Made by a program: the position numbers and the translations under genes. 64,000 nucleotides of DNA from Variovorax sp. J22G73. Its GTDB lineage: Bacteria; Pseudomonadota; Gammaproteobacteria; Burkholderiales; Burkholderiaceae_C. Positions within the stretch are counted from its first letter, which is position 1; each line of letters starts with the position of its first letter. Where the stretch lies: contig NZ_JASZYK010000013.1 of the NCBI RefSeq assembly GCF_030317035.1, positions 103,879-167,878 of the forward strand, read 5' to 3'. Positions 1 through 8,475 of this stretch are shown here, piece by piece. Below the pieces are notes generated by a model. The model had not been told where the DNA came from. It searched no databases and saw nothing but the letters and a program-made list of their open reading frames with translations.

Positions 1-187
1 TATTTGCAAGCGTTCTAAGTCGACGAGTCAATTTTCGTTCCTGCGAATTTTCCCAGAGATACAACGCAGGCATCGCTAGCAAGTGGGCTATGGACACCAG
101 AAGACCAAACGAAAGCAGTGCAAAAACCACGAATGGAAATGCTGCCGTTTCCACTAAAGCACGCATCACCCTGAGCCTGCCTGACAT
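1..187 (-). CDS. small single-span membrane protein, runs off the window edge
   Basis: An open frame starts at an ATG at 187 with GGAGG a few bases upstream and is still open at base 1, giving at least 62 residues. A hydrophobic segment (about residues 14-40) ends in AHLLAMPALYLWE, followed by a charged tail (QERKLTRRLR). The same core (AHLVALPALFLWE) occurs in the small protein at 22691-22870, so the two are paralogues. An inner-membrane peptide is inferred; function is unknown. The C-terminus lies outside the window. Confidence 0.55.
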   Translation of the reverse strand, partial: MSGRLRVMRALVETAAFPFVVFALLSFGLLVSIAHLLAMPALYLWENSQERKLTRRLRTLAN

Positions 188-475
188 GCCGCCTCCAAAT
201 CATTTGATAAAACCGCTACCCGGACCGATGTTCTGTTGCGGGTGGACCATGGCCCCTCGAAGTTTCCAAGTGGACGCATATTACTGAGTCAGCAAGCAGT
301 GAACTGTGGCTTGAAGCTGACCAGATCATGGGTTTTTTTGGACAAGGACCACCTCAAGACAAAAGATGATTTTGATGACGTCTCCACTCCTACACAGCCG
401 AGATTGGCCCGTTCCACCCACGCGCCAGCCGTTTTTGCCTACAACCGGGCACCTTGTTCCCGGTAGACGGTCACC
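188..475. other. intergenic region with TCCTAC motif
   Basis: No convincing gene is seen between the divergent membrane-protein and regulator genes. A TCCTAC hexamer at 388-393 points toward the response regulator. It belongs to the set of similarly oriented sites described in the findings. Confidence 0.4.
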
Positions 476-1237
476 ATGCGCGACGCTGATCCGGTTGCTA
501 TCACCAGGTCATCACTGATGGCTGGCACCGAAGCCGACGTGGTGGAACCTGGTTTGGCAACGCACGCCTGCCGTACGCGCGCTGGAGGCGAACGAGCGCG
601 CTGCCCGCTCCGGGTAGGAATTGCAGATGACCACGCGATCGTTCGCGAGGGCCTGAAAGATGTACTTGCCGGGCTGGCTGACATCAAGGTGGTGGGAGAG
701 GCCTGCGATGGACGTCAAGCGGTCGAACTTGCCCGACGCGTGGAGATGGATGTACTGCTCATGGATATCGCCATGCCTCACAGGGGCGGCCTCGACGCTC
801 TGGGGAGCCTCCGTGCGCAGTTCCCACGCGTGTCGGTCTTGATCGTGTCGGGATTTCCTGAAGAACAGTACGCCCTTGCCTTGATACGGCTCGGCGCTGC
901 AGGCTACCTCTGCAAAGACACTGCCGCTCAGGAATTGATTGTTGCGATCCGAGCTGTCGGCACCGGCAAGCGCTACTGGAGCGTGAAGGTCGCGCCGATG
1001 CTCGTGTCGCACATGGTCGACCAGCGACCACCCCAACCTCATGATGCCTTGTCGACACGCGAATTCCAGATCTTCTTATGGCTGGCACGCGGGGAAAGGG
1101 TGGGCGACGTGGGCCGCAATCTCGCTCTTTCTCACAAAACCGTGTCGACGTACCGAACCAGCCTGTTGCGAAATCTGGCGTTGGCCAGCAACAGCGATCT
1201 CATGTATTACGCGATGAAGCATGGGCTGATGGAATAA
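476..1237 (+). CDS. NarL/LuxR-type response regulator (left copy)
   Basis: 253 residues. A receiver domain begins near residue 45 (LRVGIADDHAIVREG, acidic pair D51-D52), with the likely phosphoacceptor D97 in VLLMDIAMP and the conserved lysine in CKDT. A LuxR-type helix-turn-helix follows from about residue 185 (LSTREFQIFLWLARGE ... SHKTVSTYRTSLL). The first 44 residues match no domain I recognise, so a later start is possible. A paralogue with the same layout lies at 57931-58698, and both end in KHGLME. A small membrane protein follows in the same direction, as it does at the paralogue. No cognate kinase is adjacent. DNA binding and phosphorylation follow from the family; targets are unknown. 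Confidence 0.85.
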   Translation: MRDADPVAITRSSLMAGTEADVVEPGLATHACRTRAGGERARCPLRVGIADDHAIVREGLKDVLAGLADIKVVGEACDGRQAVELARRVEMDVLLMDIAMPHRGGLDALGSLRAQFPRVSVLIVSGFPEEQYALALIRLGAAGYLCKDTAAQELIVAIRAVGTGKRYWSVKVAPMLVSHMVDQRPPQPHDALSTREFQIFLWLARGERVGDVGRNLALSHKTVSTYRTSLLRNLALASNSDLMYYAMKHGLME

Positions 1238-1343
1238 ATCCGTTCGAAATAAAGGCCCAGTGCAGATTGGCGGGTCCATGCGCCCGACATCCACACCGCG
1301 GCTCCAGCCGCTAGCAACTCTGACAAAAATATCTTGGAAAGCA

Positions 1344-1583
1344 ATGAACGAAGCGCTCGACCTGATTCAATGGGTCGCATTTGCAGTGTCCCTCCTCGCA
1401 GCCTGGTTGGTGGCTTCTACGCAGGAGCGCCGTCGGAATATCGGCTTCTGGGTCTTCCTTCTAAGCAATGTGGCGTGGACTGTCTGGGGAGTGCACACGT
1501 CGGCCCATGCGCTCATCGCTTTGCAGGTCTGCCTCGCAGCGCTCAATATCCGCGGCCTGTCAAAGACCAAGCGAGGAAACTAG
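1344..1583 (+). CDS. small two-span membrane protein (left copy)
   Basis: 79 residues from the ATG at 1344. Two hydrophobic segments (about residues 7-22 and 30-62) flank a basic turn QERRRN. It contains WVFLLSNVAWTVWGVHT. The protein at 58809-59084 is closely similar (MFLLSNVVWTVWGVQT) and also follows a LuxR-type regulator, so regulator and membrane protein were duplicated together. An inner-membrane location is inferred. No family name is recognised; the regulator linkage suggests a joint role, which remains untested. Confidence 0.65.
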   Translation: MNEALDLIQWVAFAVSLLAAWLVASTQERRRNIGFWVFLLSNVAWTVWGVHTSAHALIALQVCLAALNIRGLSKTKRGN

Positions 1584-1748
1584 AGGAGCGGTCTACGGAC
1601 TTTCATAGTTTCCGTGCGCCAGGAGGGAGGGCACGAACCCAATGAGCCCGCGGACGCTTCACCCAACGCCACGGAAGCGGCCTTGCCCACGCACAAATAC
1701 CTCACTTTCCTACGTCGAACGGCCATCGATCGGCCGACACCAGAGGGC

Positions 1749-2096
1749 ATGAAAAACCTGTTCTCTCCAACGCTTGGCCGAATGCTCATCTGTTGCGCCT
1801 TAGGTGCTGTGGCCGGTCAGGCCATGGCCCAGTCCACTGGAAACCCAAAGGGAACCGCGGCGCCGACTTCGAGCGACGCGCCGAAGGCGCCGGCGGCTCG
1901 GTCGCCCACCGGGGCATTCGGCGACAGCGGAAAGATCATCACGGACGAGAGCACCGCCAGGGCACGCACGCAGACCAGCAGGCCGCCCGCCTCAGCAGGG
2001 GGAGACAAGGCGACCCGGGATGGTGAGCCTGGAAAGGCCGGAAGCGGGGCCGCTGCGGGCGGCGCAGATCCGACTGCGAAGCCAGCACCGCAGTGA
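1749..2096 (+). CDS. secreted low-complexity protein, TGNPKG family (copy 1)
   Basis: 115 residues. An N-terminal signal peptide is likely cut after GQAMA. The mature part is rich in Ala, Pro, Ser and Thr and contains STGNPKG, FGDSGKI and the ending PTAKPAPQ. The same landmarks occur in the protein at 22233-22583, so these are paralogues. The ATG at 1749 is chosen because the signal peptide begins there; the frame is open upstream. A TCCTAC motif lies at 1708-1713. A periplasmic location is inferred; function is unknown. It sits directly upstream of ku and is missing from the right-hand copy of this block. Confidence 0.6.
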   Translation: MKNLFSPTLGRMLICCALGAVAGQAMAQSTGNPKGTAAPTSSDAPKAPAARSPTGAFGDSGKIITDESTARARTQTSRPPASAGGDKATRDGEPGKAGSGAAAGGADPTAKPAPQ

Positions 2097-2145
2097 CAAC
2101 CCCATTTGGGGCGGCGAGCGTTGATCTTCATTAAGAAGGATTCCC

Positions 2146-3069
2146 ATGGCCAGCAACAGCAGAACCCTGTGGAAGGGCGCGATCACGTTCGGGCTTGTCC
2201 ATATTCCCGTGGGCTTGCACACCGCGAGCATCGAGCAAGGGGTCGACTTCGACTGGCTCGACAAGCGCAGCATGGATCCGGTGGGCTACAAGCGCATCAA
2301 CAAGAGGACGGGCAAGGAGATCGACAAGGACAACATCGTCAAGGGCGTGGAGTACGAAGACGGCAAGTACGTGGTGATCTCGCCCGACGAGATCGAGGCG
2401 GTGTACCCGCGCACCACGCAGACCATCGAGATTCAGCGGTTCATCGACGCCAACGAGATCCCCTTTGTGTACCTGGAGCGGCCCTACTACGTGGCGCCCA
2501 TCAACAAGGGCCAGAAGGTGTACGCGCTGCTGCGCGAGGTGCTCGTCAAGACCGGCAAGGTCGGCCTGGCCAAGGTGGTGATCGCCACGAAGCAGCACCT
2601 GGCCGTGCTGGTGCCCTCGGGCAAGGCGCTGGTGCTGAACCTGCTGCGCTGGGGCGACGAGGTGAAGACGCTCGACGGACTTGACCTGCCAGCAGCTGGA
2701 GTCAAAGGCGCCAATGTCACAGCCGCCGAGATGAAGATGGCCGAGCAGCTTGTCGGCGACATGTCGGGCAAGTGGAACCCCGACGACTTCAAGGACGAGT
2801 TCAAGCACGCGGTGATGAAGATCGTGGACAAGAAGGTCAAGGCAGGCGACACCGAGACCGTCATCCAGCCGGAGGAAGAAGCTCCTGGGGAATCCGCTCA
2901 GGTCATCGATCTCACCGAGCTGCTTGCGCGCAGCTTGAAGAGCGGCAAGAGCGTGAAGGCGCCCTCGAAAGGAGCACCGACGGGCGAAGGCGAAGCAAAG
3001 GAAAAGCGGCCTGCACGCAAGGCTGCGGCCAAGAGGGCCACGCCTGCAGCCAAACGCAAAGCCGCTTAA
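2146..3069 (+). CDS. ku: Ku protein, non-homologous end joining
   Basis: 307 residues, usual bacterial Ku length. It opens with the family hallmark WKGAITFGLVHIPVGL, followed by the Ku core beta-barrel region (for example YVAPINKGQKVYALLRE) to about residue 250. The tail is lysine/alanine-rich (RKAAAKRATPAAKRKAA), as is common in bacterial Ku, and likely binds DNA. Ku forms a dimer on double-strand ends and recruits LigD; no ligD is present in the window. The start has AAGAAGGA upstream. An exonuclease III-type gene follows after 22 bases, suggesting a DNA-repair operon. The duplicated block on the right lacks ku. Confidence 0.93.
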   Translation: MASNSRTLWKGAITFGLVHIPVGLHTASIEQGVDFDWLDKRSMDPVGYKRINKRTGKEIDKDNIVKGVEYEDGKYVVISPDEIEAVYPRTTQTIEIQRFIDANEIPFVYLERPYYVAPINKGQKVYALLREVLVKTGKVGLAKVVIATKQHLAVLVPSGKALVLNLLRWGDEVKTLDGLDLPAAGVKGANVTAAEMKMAEQLVGDMSGKWNPDDFKDEFKHAVMKIVDKKVKAGDTETVIQPEEEAPGESAQVIDLTELLARSLKSGKSVKAPSKGAPTGEGEAKEKRPARKAAAKRATPAAKRKAA

Positions 3070-3091
3070 GTGGTGGCGCTGTAGAACGGTT

Positions 3092-3871
3092 GTGCGAGTC
3101 GCTACCTACAACATCAACAACGTCGTCGCACGGCTTCCTCAATTGCGCGCCTGGCTTGAAGTCACGAAGCCAGACGTGGTGTGCCTGCAGGAGCTCAAAT
3201 GCGTCGCGGGGAAGTTTCCATACGGAGAGCTCGCCGCACTTGGCTACGAAGCACTGGTTCATGGGCAGAAGACTTGGAACGGCGTAGCGATCCTTTCTCG
3301 CGGGTCCGCTCCCTTGGAGATACGCCGCAGTCTGCCTGGCGACGCAGCCGACACGCAGAGCCGGTATCTCGAAGCAGCGGTCAATGGCATTGTGGTCGCA
3401 TGCCTGTATCTCCCCAATGGCAACCCTTGGCCAGGCCCAAAATTCGACTACAAGATGGCGTGGTTTGAGCGCTTGCTTCGACATGCTTCCGCATTGGTCC
3501 GGGCCGGTCATCCTGCCGTTCTCGCAGGCGACTTCAATGTCGTTCCCACCGACGGCGACATTTATTCGACCAGGTCTTGGAAAGACAACGCGCTGCTACG
3601 GCCGGAGCCGCGCGCGGCGTTCCGAAGATTGGTGAAGCAGGGATGGACAGACGCGCTCAAGCCGAACGACGGCCAGCAGTCCCCGTACACCTTCTGGAGT
3701 TACCTGCGAAACAGGTGGCCACGTGATGCCGGCATGCGCATTGATCATCTTCTGGTCAGCAAAGCACTCATGCCTCGGCTCAGATCCGCTGGCGTCGACA
3801 AGGCCATGCGTGGTCTGGAGGGCGCCAGTGACCATGCCCCTGCCTGGATAGAGCTCAAGGATTCTGCTTAG
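3092..3871 (+). CDS. xthA: exonuclease III / AP endonuclease family nuclease
   Basis: 259 residues from a GTG start 22 bases after ku. The endonuclease/exonuclease/phosphatase fold is marked by ATYNINNV, the metal-binding glutamate in CLQELK, the active-site Asp-Asn in GDFNVVPTDGDIY, and the terminal Asp-His in ASDHAP. Expected activity is cleavage at abasic sites and 3'-end trimming, which suits a partnership with Ku. Whether it is the housekeeping XthA or a dedicated paralogue cannot be told here. A decayed C-terminal piece of a second copy lies near 59180-59308. Confidence 0.85.
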   Translation: MRVATYNINNVVARLPQLRAWLEVTKPDVVCLQELKCVAGKFPYGELAALGYEALVHGQKTWNGVAILSRGSAPLEIRRSLPGDAADTQSRYLEAAVNGIVVACLYLPNGNPWPGPKFDYKMAWFERLLRHASALVRAGHPAVLAGDFNVVPTDGDIYSTRSWKDNALLRPEPRAAFRRLVKQGWTDALKPNDGQQSPYTFWSYLRNRWPRDAGMRIDHLLVSKALMPRLRSAGVDKAMRGLEGASDHAPAWIELKDSA

Positions 3872-3879
3872 GCATGCGA

Positions 3880-4683
3880 TCACGAAGCCCTGTCAGGATC
3901 AGGGAAAGCAATGGCAGCAAGCCTGCTCCTGCGAAAAGCTGTCCATTCGCCTTCAGGCTGTGCGAGTCGATCGGCAACTGCGTAGAGCACAGCAGGATTG
4001 CCGCCCATCCCCGTGTGGCTCCCGTGGACTTCGATGTTTTCCGATTGGGGTCCCGCTTGGATCGTGCTGGCGCGCCATGACACGATACCGTCGGATCGGC
4101 TGAAGATCGAGGTGGTTGGCATGTCCAGCGACTGAGCGACAAGCTTTTTCACGCTGGAGTCCGTCTTTCCCTGGCGATTGAGAGCTCGGTAGACGCGATC
4201 GGCCTTTGTGACATCAGCGCCGCCGCTGATTGGACTCCCAAGGGTGATGACGCTGCGGACCATTTCCGGGCGGCGAGCCGCCAGCAGCCGTGCGAACGCC
4301 CCACCCAAGCTCCATCCGACGATGCTGACTTTGCGCCGGCTTTCGCCAAATATCTCTTCGAGCTGGCCAAGCATCTCGGCTTCCAATTTCTGCCGGTGAC
4401 CCAGGTTCAAGCCCATGTTCCAACCCTGCGCGTCGTAGCCAAGGGTGCTGAAATACCGCCGCATCAATAGTGTCGATGCATTGCCTGCCAGGAAACCCGG
4501 CAGAACAAGCACAGGATGGCCGTCACCTCGAGGTGCAAGCTGCAACAAGGGCCAGAGAGCGAGGCCAGAGCCGAACTCTAAGACCGCTCTGCCTTCCGCT
4601 AAGAGCAGCAGCGTTGATGGCGGCGCAACGCGGCCGTCCCTTGACTTGTCAGTCGGCGAAGGGAGATGCTCGGCATGATTCAT
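3880..4683 (-). CDS. alpha/beta hydrolase (left copy)
   Basis: 267 residues, convergent with the nuclease gene. The fold is shown by HPVLVLPGFLAGNAST (oxyanion strand), the nucleophile elbow GWSLGG and the late histidine in VHGSHTGMG. Substrate is unknown; it resembles esterase/lipase-type hydrolases without an obvious signal peptide. A paralogue at 59329-60129 keeps the same motifs and the same position relative to the regulator, membrane-protein and nuclease genes. Hydrolase activity is a family inference. Confidence 0.75.
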   Translation of the reverse strand: MNHAEHLPSPTDKSRDGRVAPPSTLLLLAEGRAVLEFGSGLALWPLLQLAPRGDGHPVLVLPGFLAGNASTLLMRRYFSTLGYDAQGWNMGLNLGHRQKLEAEMLGQLEEIFGESRRKVSIVGWSLGGAFARLLAARRPEMVRSVITLGSPISGGADVTKADRVYRALNRQGKTDSSVKKLVAQSLDMPTTSIFSRSDGIVSWRASTIQAGPQSENIEVHGSHTGMGGNPAVLYAVADRLAQPEGEWTAFRRSRLAAIAFPDPDRAS

Positions 4684-5083
4684 TCAATGCACTTTGGGAA
4701 GCTCTCCGCCGCCTCATCGTCGGACAACGCCGCTTCCTTGACCACCTCGGGACGCCGCTCGGAATGTGAATACAGCGCAGTCAGGTCGATCTCAATGCCG
4801 AGTGCCAGTTTGAGCTCGAGGTTCTAAGGGCAGCGATGCCTGCAACTGAGGAACAGGTCCGCCTTGGCCAGGGCGGCACAGGGGCCTTGCCAGTGTCTCC
4901 TCAAAACGCTCAACGAACTCGTTGCGCAGGACGTATCGCTCTGGAAGAGCACGTCTGCAGACCGGACGCTCAGCGTCGAAGCGCTCGAATTCAGGAAGAC
5001 TTCTCCGGTCGCAAAAATGGGGCAACGGGTGAGGCATCATCGGGGTGGTCAATGACTCACCGTTAGCAAGATCCAAGGATTTC
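4684..5083. other. intergenic, no recognised gene
   Basis: Several short frames overlap here on both strands, but none has a convincing start, domain or composition. It may hold promoters for the divergent hydrolase and the following secreted protein. Confidence 0.3.
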
Positions 5084-5497
5084 ATGTCCGACACGCCGAC
5101 TGACGCTGCCGACTCTCAACGACGAACAAGACGAGCACTCCTGTTTGTCGCCGGCTGCTTGTCCTGGTCCATGAGTTATGCCGATCCCGGCCAATCCAAC
5201 CGCGATGAACCGGCGCTTCAGAATGAAGCCGACTATCGGGTGATTGCCGCGCGATGCGGCACCCCCGCGTTTGAGAAGCAATTCTCCAAGCAGTCCAGGG
5301 CCGCAGTGGCGGCAGGTTTAATCGTGAGGAACCAGGAGTCGGCGTCGATCGAGAAGGCCATCGAGGCCCGCAGACGCAACCCACTTCTGCTTGTCAGTAC
5401 AAAAGCGGATTGCGTGGAAAAGATGTCCCTCCTCAAAGCGGTTCAACAACAGCGGGCGCAAGCCGTCCGCACAGGATTGCGGCAGGTTCAGAAGTGA
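5084..5497 (+). CDS. hypothetical exported protein
   Basis: 137 residues from the ATG at 5084, with AAGGAT upstream. Basic residues (RRTRR) precede a hydrophobic stretch ALLFVAGCLSWSMSYA, a plausible signal peptide. The mature part is charged, with two cysteines (AARCGTP and KADCVEK) that could form a disulphide, and a basic C-terminal helix. No family is recognised. A periplasmic location is inferred. Confidence 0.5.
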   Translation: MSDTPTDAADSQRRTRRALLFVAGCLSWSMSYADPGQSNRDEPALQNEADYRVIAARCGTPAFEKQFSKQSRAAVAAGLIVRNQESASIEKAIEARRRNPLLLVSTKADCVEKMSLLKAVQQQRAQAVRTGLRQVQK

Positions 5498-6237
5498 GTC
5501 CATCGACTCGCGTTCTGTAAGCGGCCAGTTGAACCATCTTGAGACTGCTGCGTGAGGCATGGACCATGCTGTCCATCTAACCTTGGCGGACAGGAAAATG
5601 CACGTCAATCTGAAGCAACGGCGCCGGCACGGCCCGCCCTTGGGGCCGAAGTCCTGGCAGCGTGTGGCGAGCCGGAGCGTCGGTGGCTGCAGTGGCCCTG
5701 GCGGTTGCGTTGAACGACAGCCTGGCGCATCAATGGCGCCGCGGCCGTGGCGCCCGGAAGGCTCCAGGCGAGGCCTCAACGGGGATGGCCGAAGCACGCT
5801 GAGCGCGCAATACACCACGCCGTTGCGCGTGATGTCGGAACCGGGGTCCGCGGGGCGATCTACGGTGCGAAAAGGCTGTTGTCCAGCCACGCTGTTGAAC
5901 GCAGTTGAACGGCCGCATTGATGAGCTGCTCGTGCATCACTGGCAGCCCGCCCGCTGAGCGCATCACGCCGATCGGCAAGTTGGGCAGACTGCCTTTGCT
6001 CCCAATCAACACAGCATCACTAGACCCGGCGTAGGACACGGCGAAGTCATTACGACGTCATGGTTCCATGCTGCGCATTTTTCTCGCCTGAACGGTTAAT
6101 GAACGCCAAAAGTACTACATTTTTGCAATGCCTGCGGTAGTTGCAGCCGCATTCAAGGGCGGGCGCGCGCTATTGCACAGCGATCGCGTGCGACGGCCCA
6201 TGGAAGTGAATTCGTGTAATTGGAACGGGAGAATAAG
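5498..6237. other. gene-poor region, probable decayed coding sequence
   Basis: 740 bases without a supported gene. On the minus strand about 60 codons (roughly 5865-6055) are open without a start and read like a protein C-terminus (LPNLPIGVMRSAGG ... NAAVQL), but no family is recognised. A TCCTAC-type hexamer at about 6031 points left, toward this remnant. A weak sigma-54-like element (6162-6176) has GG and GC eleven rather than ten bases apart. Confidence 0.3.
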
Positions 6238-6900
6238 GTGCACTTGGATTATTTGATCAAGTTGGATCACATGCCGTTGCCTGTGACCATCACGTCGCCG
6301 GCGGACTTGAAACATGTGGTCAAGTTGCAAGCGACCGGTCTGATCGATGCGACGTTGATGCCCTCACTTACGTCCGCCAGGACGTTTCGCAGGATGGATG
6401 CGGCGCTGGTCCATGCTGTGACGGAGTCAGGAAGGGCGGAGGTTGATGCAGCCGTTGGAAGCAGGCTGCGGTCCAAGAGCGAACGCCTCAACACGAACAG
6501 TTTGGCCTTGCAGTACCTGCGCTTGTTCGAACACACCGATCTTCCCGTCCTGCTGACAGACGAGAGAGATACACATGGGGCGCTGTCGCTTCTCAAAGCC
6601 GGGTTGATCGATGCGGTGCAGAAGGAGCAGCGCGCGGACGAGCCTGCCGTGGTCAGGCAGACGGTGCAGGTGCTTCGAGTGACTGCTGTGGGTCTCGACT
6701 ATCTCGCGCGCCGACATGGCAAGTCTCCGGCCATTTCGCGCCGCGCGCCGGAGGAAGTGCAGCGGTGGCGCACGCCCACTGCGGGCAGGCGGGCCAAGGA
6801 CGATTTTAGACGCAGCGGTGCGCGTCGGCGGCTCGGAGTGATGCGCGTGAAGCATCCGATCGACGGTTGCTACGCCCCGGATTCACGGGCGGCCAAATGA
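6238..6900 (+). CDS. tandem mini winged-helix-like protein A (two domains)
   Basis: 220 residues from a GTG at 6238 with GGGAGA upstream; a TTG at 6220 is the alternative. Two copies of one domain are visible. Domain 1 (residues 1-70) has YLIKLDHMPLPV, LKHVVKLQATGLIDA and a late TESGR. Domain 2 (about 90-160) has YLRLFEHTDLPV, LSLLKAGLIDA and VTAVG. The tail is basic. The same pattern recurs in genes at 6897, 13876, 24616, 37687 and 53658. The order helix, helix-AAGLVEA, strand, LTxxGR resembles a winged helix-turn-helix, so DNA binding is a possible role. No named family is known to me. It overlaps the next gene by ATGA. Confidence 0.6.
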   Translation: MHLDYLIKLDHMPLPVTITSPADLKHVVKLQATGLIDATLMPSLTSARTFRRMDAALVHAVTESGRAEVDAAVGSRLRSKSERLNTNSLALQYLRLFEHTDLPVLLTDERDTHGALSLLKAGLIDAVQKEQRADEPAVVRQTVQVLRVTAVGLDYLARRHGKSPAISRRAPEEVQRWRTPTAGRRAKDDFRRSGARRRLGVMRVKHPIDGCYAPDSRAAK

Positions 6901-7388
6901 ACCCGATCTCCTACCTGGTCTGGCTTCAAAAGGAGAGATTGCCAGTGAGTGCGTCCACCACGCCAGAGATACGGCATGTATCGGTGCTCAAAGCGGCCGG
7001 CCTTGTGGAAGCATCGATTGTGGGACCTGCAGACTCAAGGGGGCGGTATTGGCCAGCTGTCGAGGCGGTGGTGTTACGTATCACCGATCACGGATTGGAT
7101 GTCATCAAGGAGCACCTCACACCCAGATGCTCAACATCCGCAGCCCCCGTCGACAAGGAAAAGGTTACTGTCATGTACTTGAGGTCGATCGAGGACGGGC
7201 CGTTTCCGATTCGGGTCGGGGATTCCAACGCAGTGAGGCATCTTGTCCTCCTGAAGGCTGCTGGCTATGTGGAAGCTAGCTTTAGCGAAACGCACCGTCT
7301 CGCCGACGACCGTAGGAGAAGCGCACAGGCCACTATCCTTTGCATCACCCTGTTGGGACGCAGTGCGCTCGAAGCATCGCGCCATTGA
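6897..7388 (+). CDS. tandem mini winged-helix-like protein B (two domains)
   Basis: 163 residues; the ATG at 6897 overlaps the stop of the previous gene (ATGA), implying translational coupling. Domain 1 has YLVWLQKERLPV, IRHVSVLKAAGLVEA and LRITDHG. Domain 2 has YLRSIEDGPFPI, VRHLVLLKAAGYVEA and LCITLLGRSALEA. It is thus a diverged tandem copy of gene A, together giving four of the eight domain copies in this window. The fold is inferred from the helix/helix/strand pattern; function is unknown. Confidence 0.6.
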   Translation: MNPISYLVWLQKERLPVSASTTPEIRHVSVLKAAGLVEASIVGPADSRGRYWPAVEAVVLRITDHGLDVIKEHLTPRCSTSAAPVDKEKVTVMYLRSIEDGPFPIRVGDSNAVRHLVLLKAAGYVEASFSETHRLADDRRRSAQATILCITLLGRSALEASRH

Positions 7389-7415
7389 ATTGCTTTGCAA
7401 CTTCTTGGAGTAAAA

Positions 7416-7916
7416 ATGAGAATGTCGACCTTTCCTTTGCTCGATCAGCTTTTCGATGCCGAGTGCAACGCCACAAGAGTCAAAGATCCAAACGAATTTC
7501 TGCTTCTTCGACTTGAGCGATTGGGTGATCGCGTGGATGAGCTTGCGTACACCGCCTTCGTCCAGGCGGAAGAGTACTTGAATGAATTGCTCGGAGACAG
7601 GGTGGAATGCTACGTAGAGCGGAACACGGACACTGATCTAGGCGGCGCACCAAGCATGGGCTTTAGGTGGGGTGTCCAGGGCCAACGGCTCAACTCCCTG
7701 TCCCTTGCGGCCCATGTTGATTCAGGATCGATCCACGCCACCTGGTCGTGCTGGAGAAACGGCACGCCCTTTCACGGAGATTGCGCGATCACAGCAGTAT
7801 GGACCGGTGCGCACGTGCACGAGATGCTGCAAGAGCTGCTTTTTAACTTTCCTCCGATCGCGACCGTTGCCGCTTCGGAAGCCGGGCGTTCATGGGTACC
7901 GAGGTTCGTTGGATAG
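7416..7916 (+). CDS. hypothetical protein in the A-B operon
   Basis: 166 residues from the ATG at 7416 with TTGGAG upstream, 27 bases after gene B. The N-terminal half is helical and acidic (DELAYTAFVQAEEYLNELLGD); the C-terminal half has a tryptophan-containing beta-like region (IHATWSCWRNG, TAVWTGAHVHEML). There is no signal peptide. No family is recognised. It is probably cotranscribed with the mini winged-helix genes. Confidence 0.5.
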   Translation: MRMSTFPLLDQLFDAECNATRVKDPNEFLLLRLERLGDRVDELAYTAFVQAEEYLNELLGDRVECYVERNTDTDLGGAPSMGFRWGVQGQRLNSLSLAAHVDSGSIHATWSCWRNGTPFHGDCAITAVWTGAHVHEMLQELLFNFPPIATVAASEAGRSWVPRFVG

Positions 7917-8475
7917 CCACGACGCGCTTGGGTGGCTTGCCTTCAAGGTGAGCCGCAGGCAGGGCAGTCGATGTGATCAGCGCGCAGGGTGTGCCGGACC
8001 TTGTTCGATGCACGAGAAATGAAAACATGGCCAATGCAGTGTTGGTCGGTTTGTCGAACCTGCTCATTGTTTCGGTTGGCGATTGATTTGCTCAAAGCGC
8101 CGCTGGGCTTGCACACAGATGGGCCGATGCGTCCCCAGGCGGTCGCTTGCACCACCACGCAGCCGAGTGCAGTCGGGGGATGTCGCTGGCGGCGCCAGCG
8201 ATTCGACTTTGACGGAAATTCGCGTTGTGCCGAGCGCTCCGCGCAGCGGGTTCGGCAGCACCACAGCCCCTGTGTTTCGAGCACCTCGGTCTCGGATAGA
8301 GCGAGCAGTCGTCGCGCGGCATGCGAATTGCTCATCGATTTGCGCGAGGCCGGCCAAAGGTGTGTGGCGCCACAGCGCTCGATGGCGATTGCGCAGACTG
8401 GGGATCGCAGGCTCGTGTCACGGACTGGCGCTGCAATCTCTTGCCGGTGAATGCCCGCTGCACGAGGGACTCTTC
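7917..8475. other. intergenic, no recognised gene
   Basis: 559 bases. The frame of the following glycosyltransferase is open upstream to 8083, but that extension is arginine- and serine-rich and unlike the enzyme, so I leave it out. Nothing else is recognised. Confidence 0.3.

Noticed and set aside
6162..6177. GG...TTGCA sequence before gene A
   Set aside because: Spacing is one base too long for sigma-54; kept only as a remark.
7943..8357. Overlapping frames of 97-153 codons on both strands
   Set aside because: None has a ribosome-binding site, domain or sensible composition.
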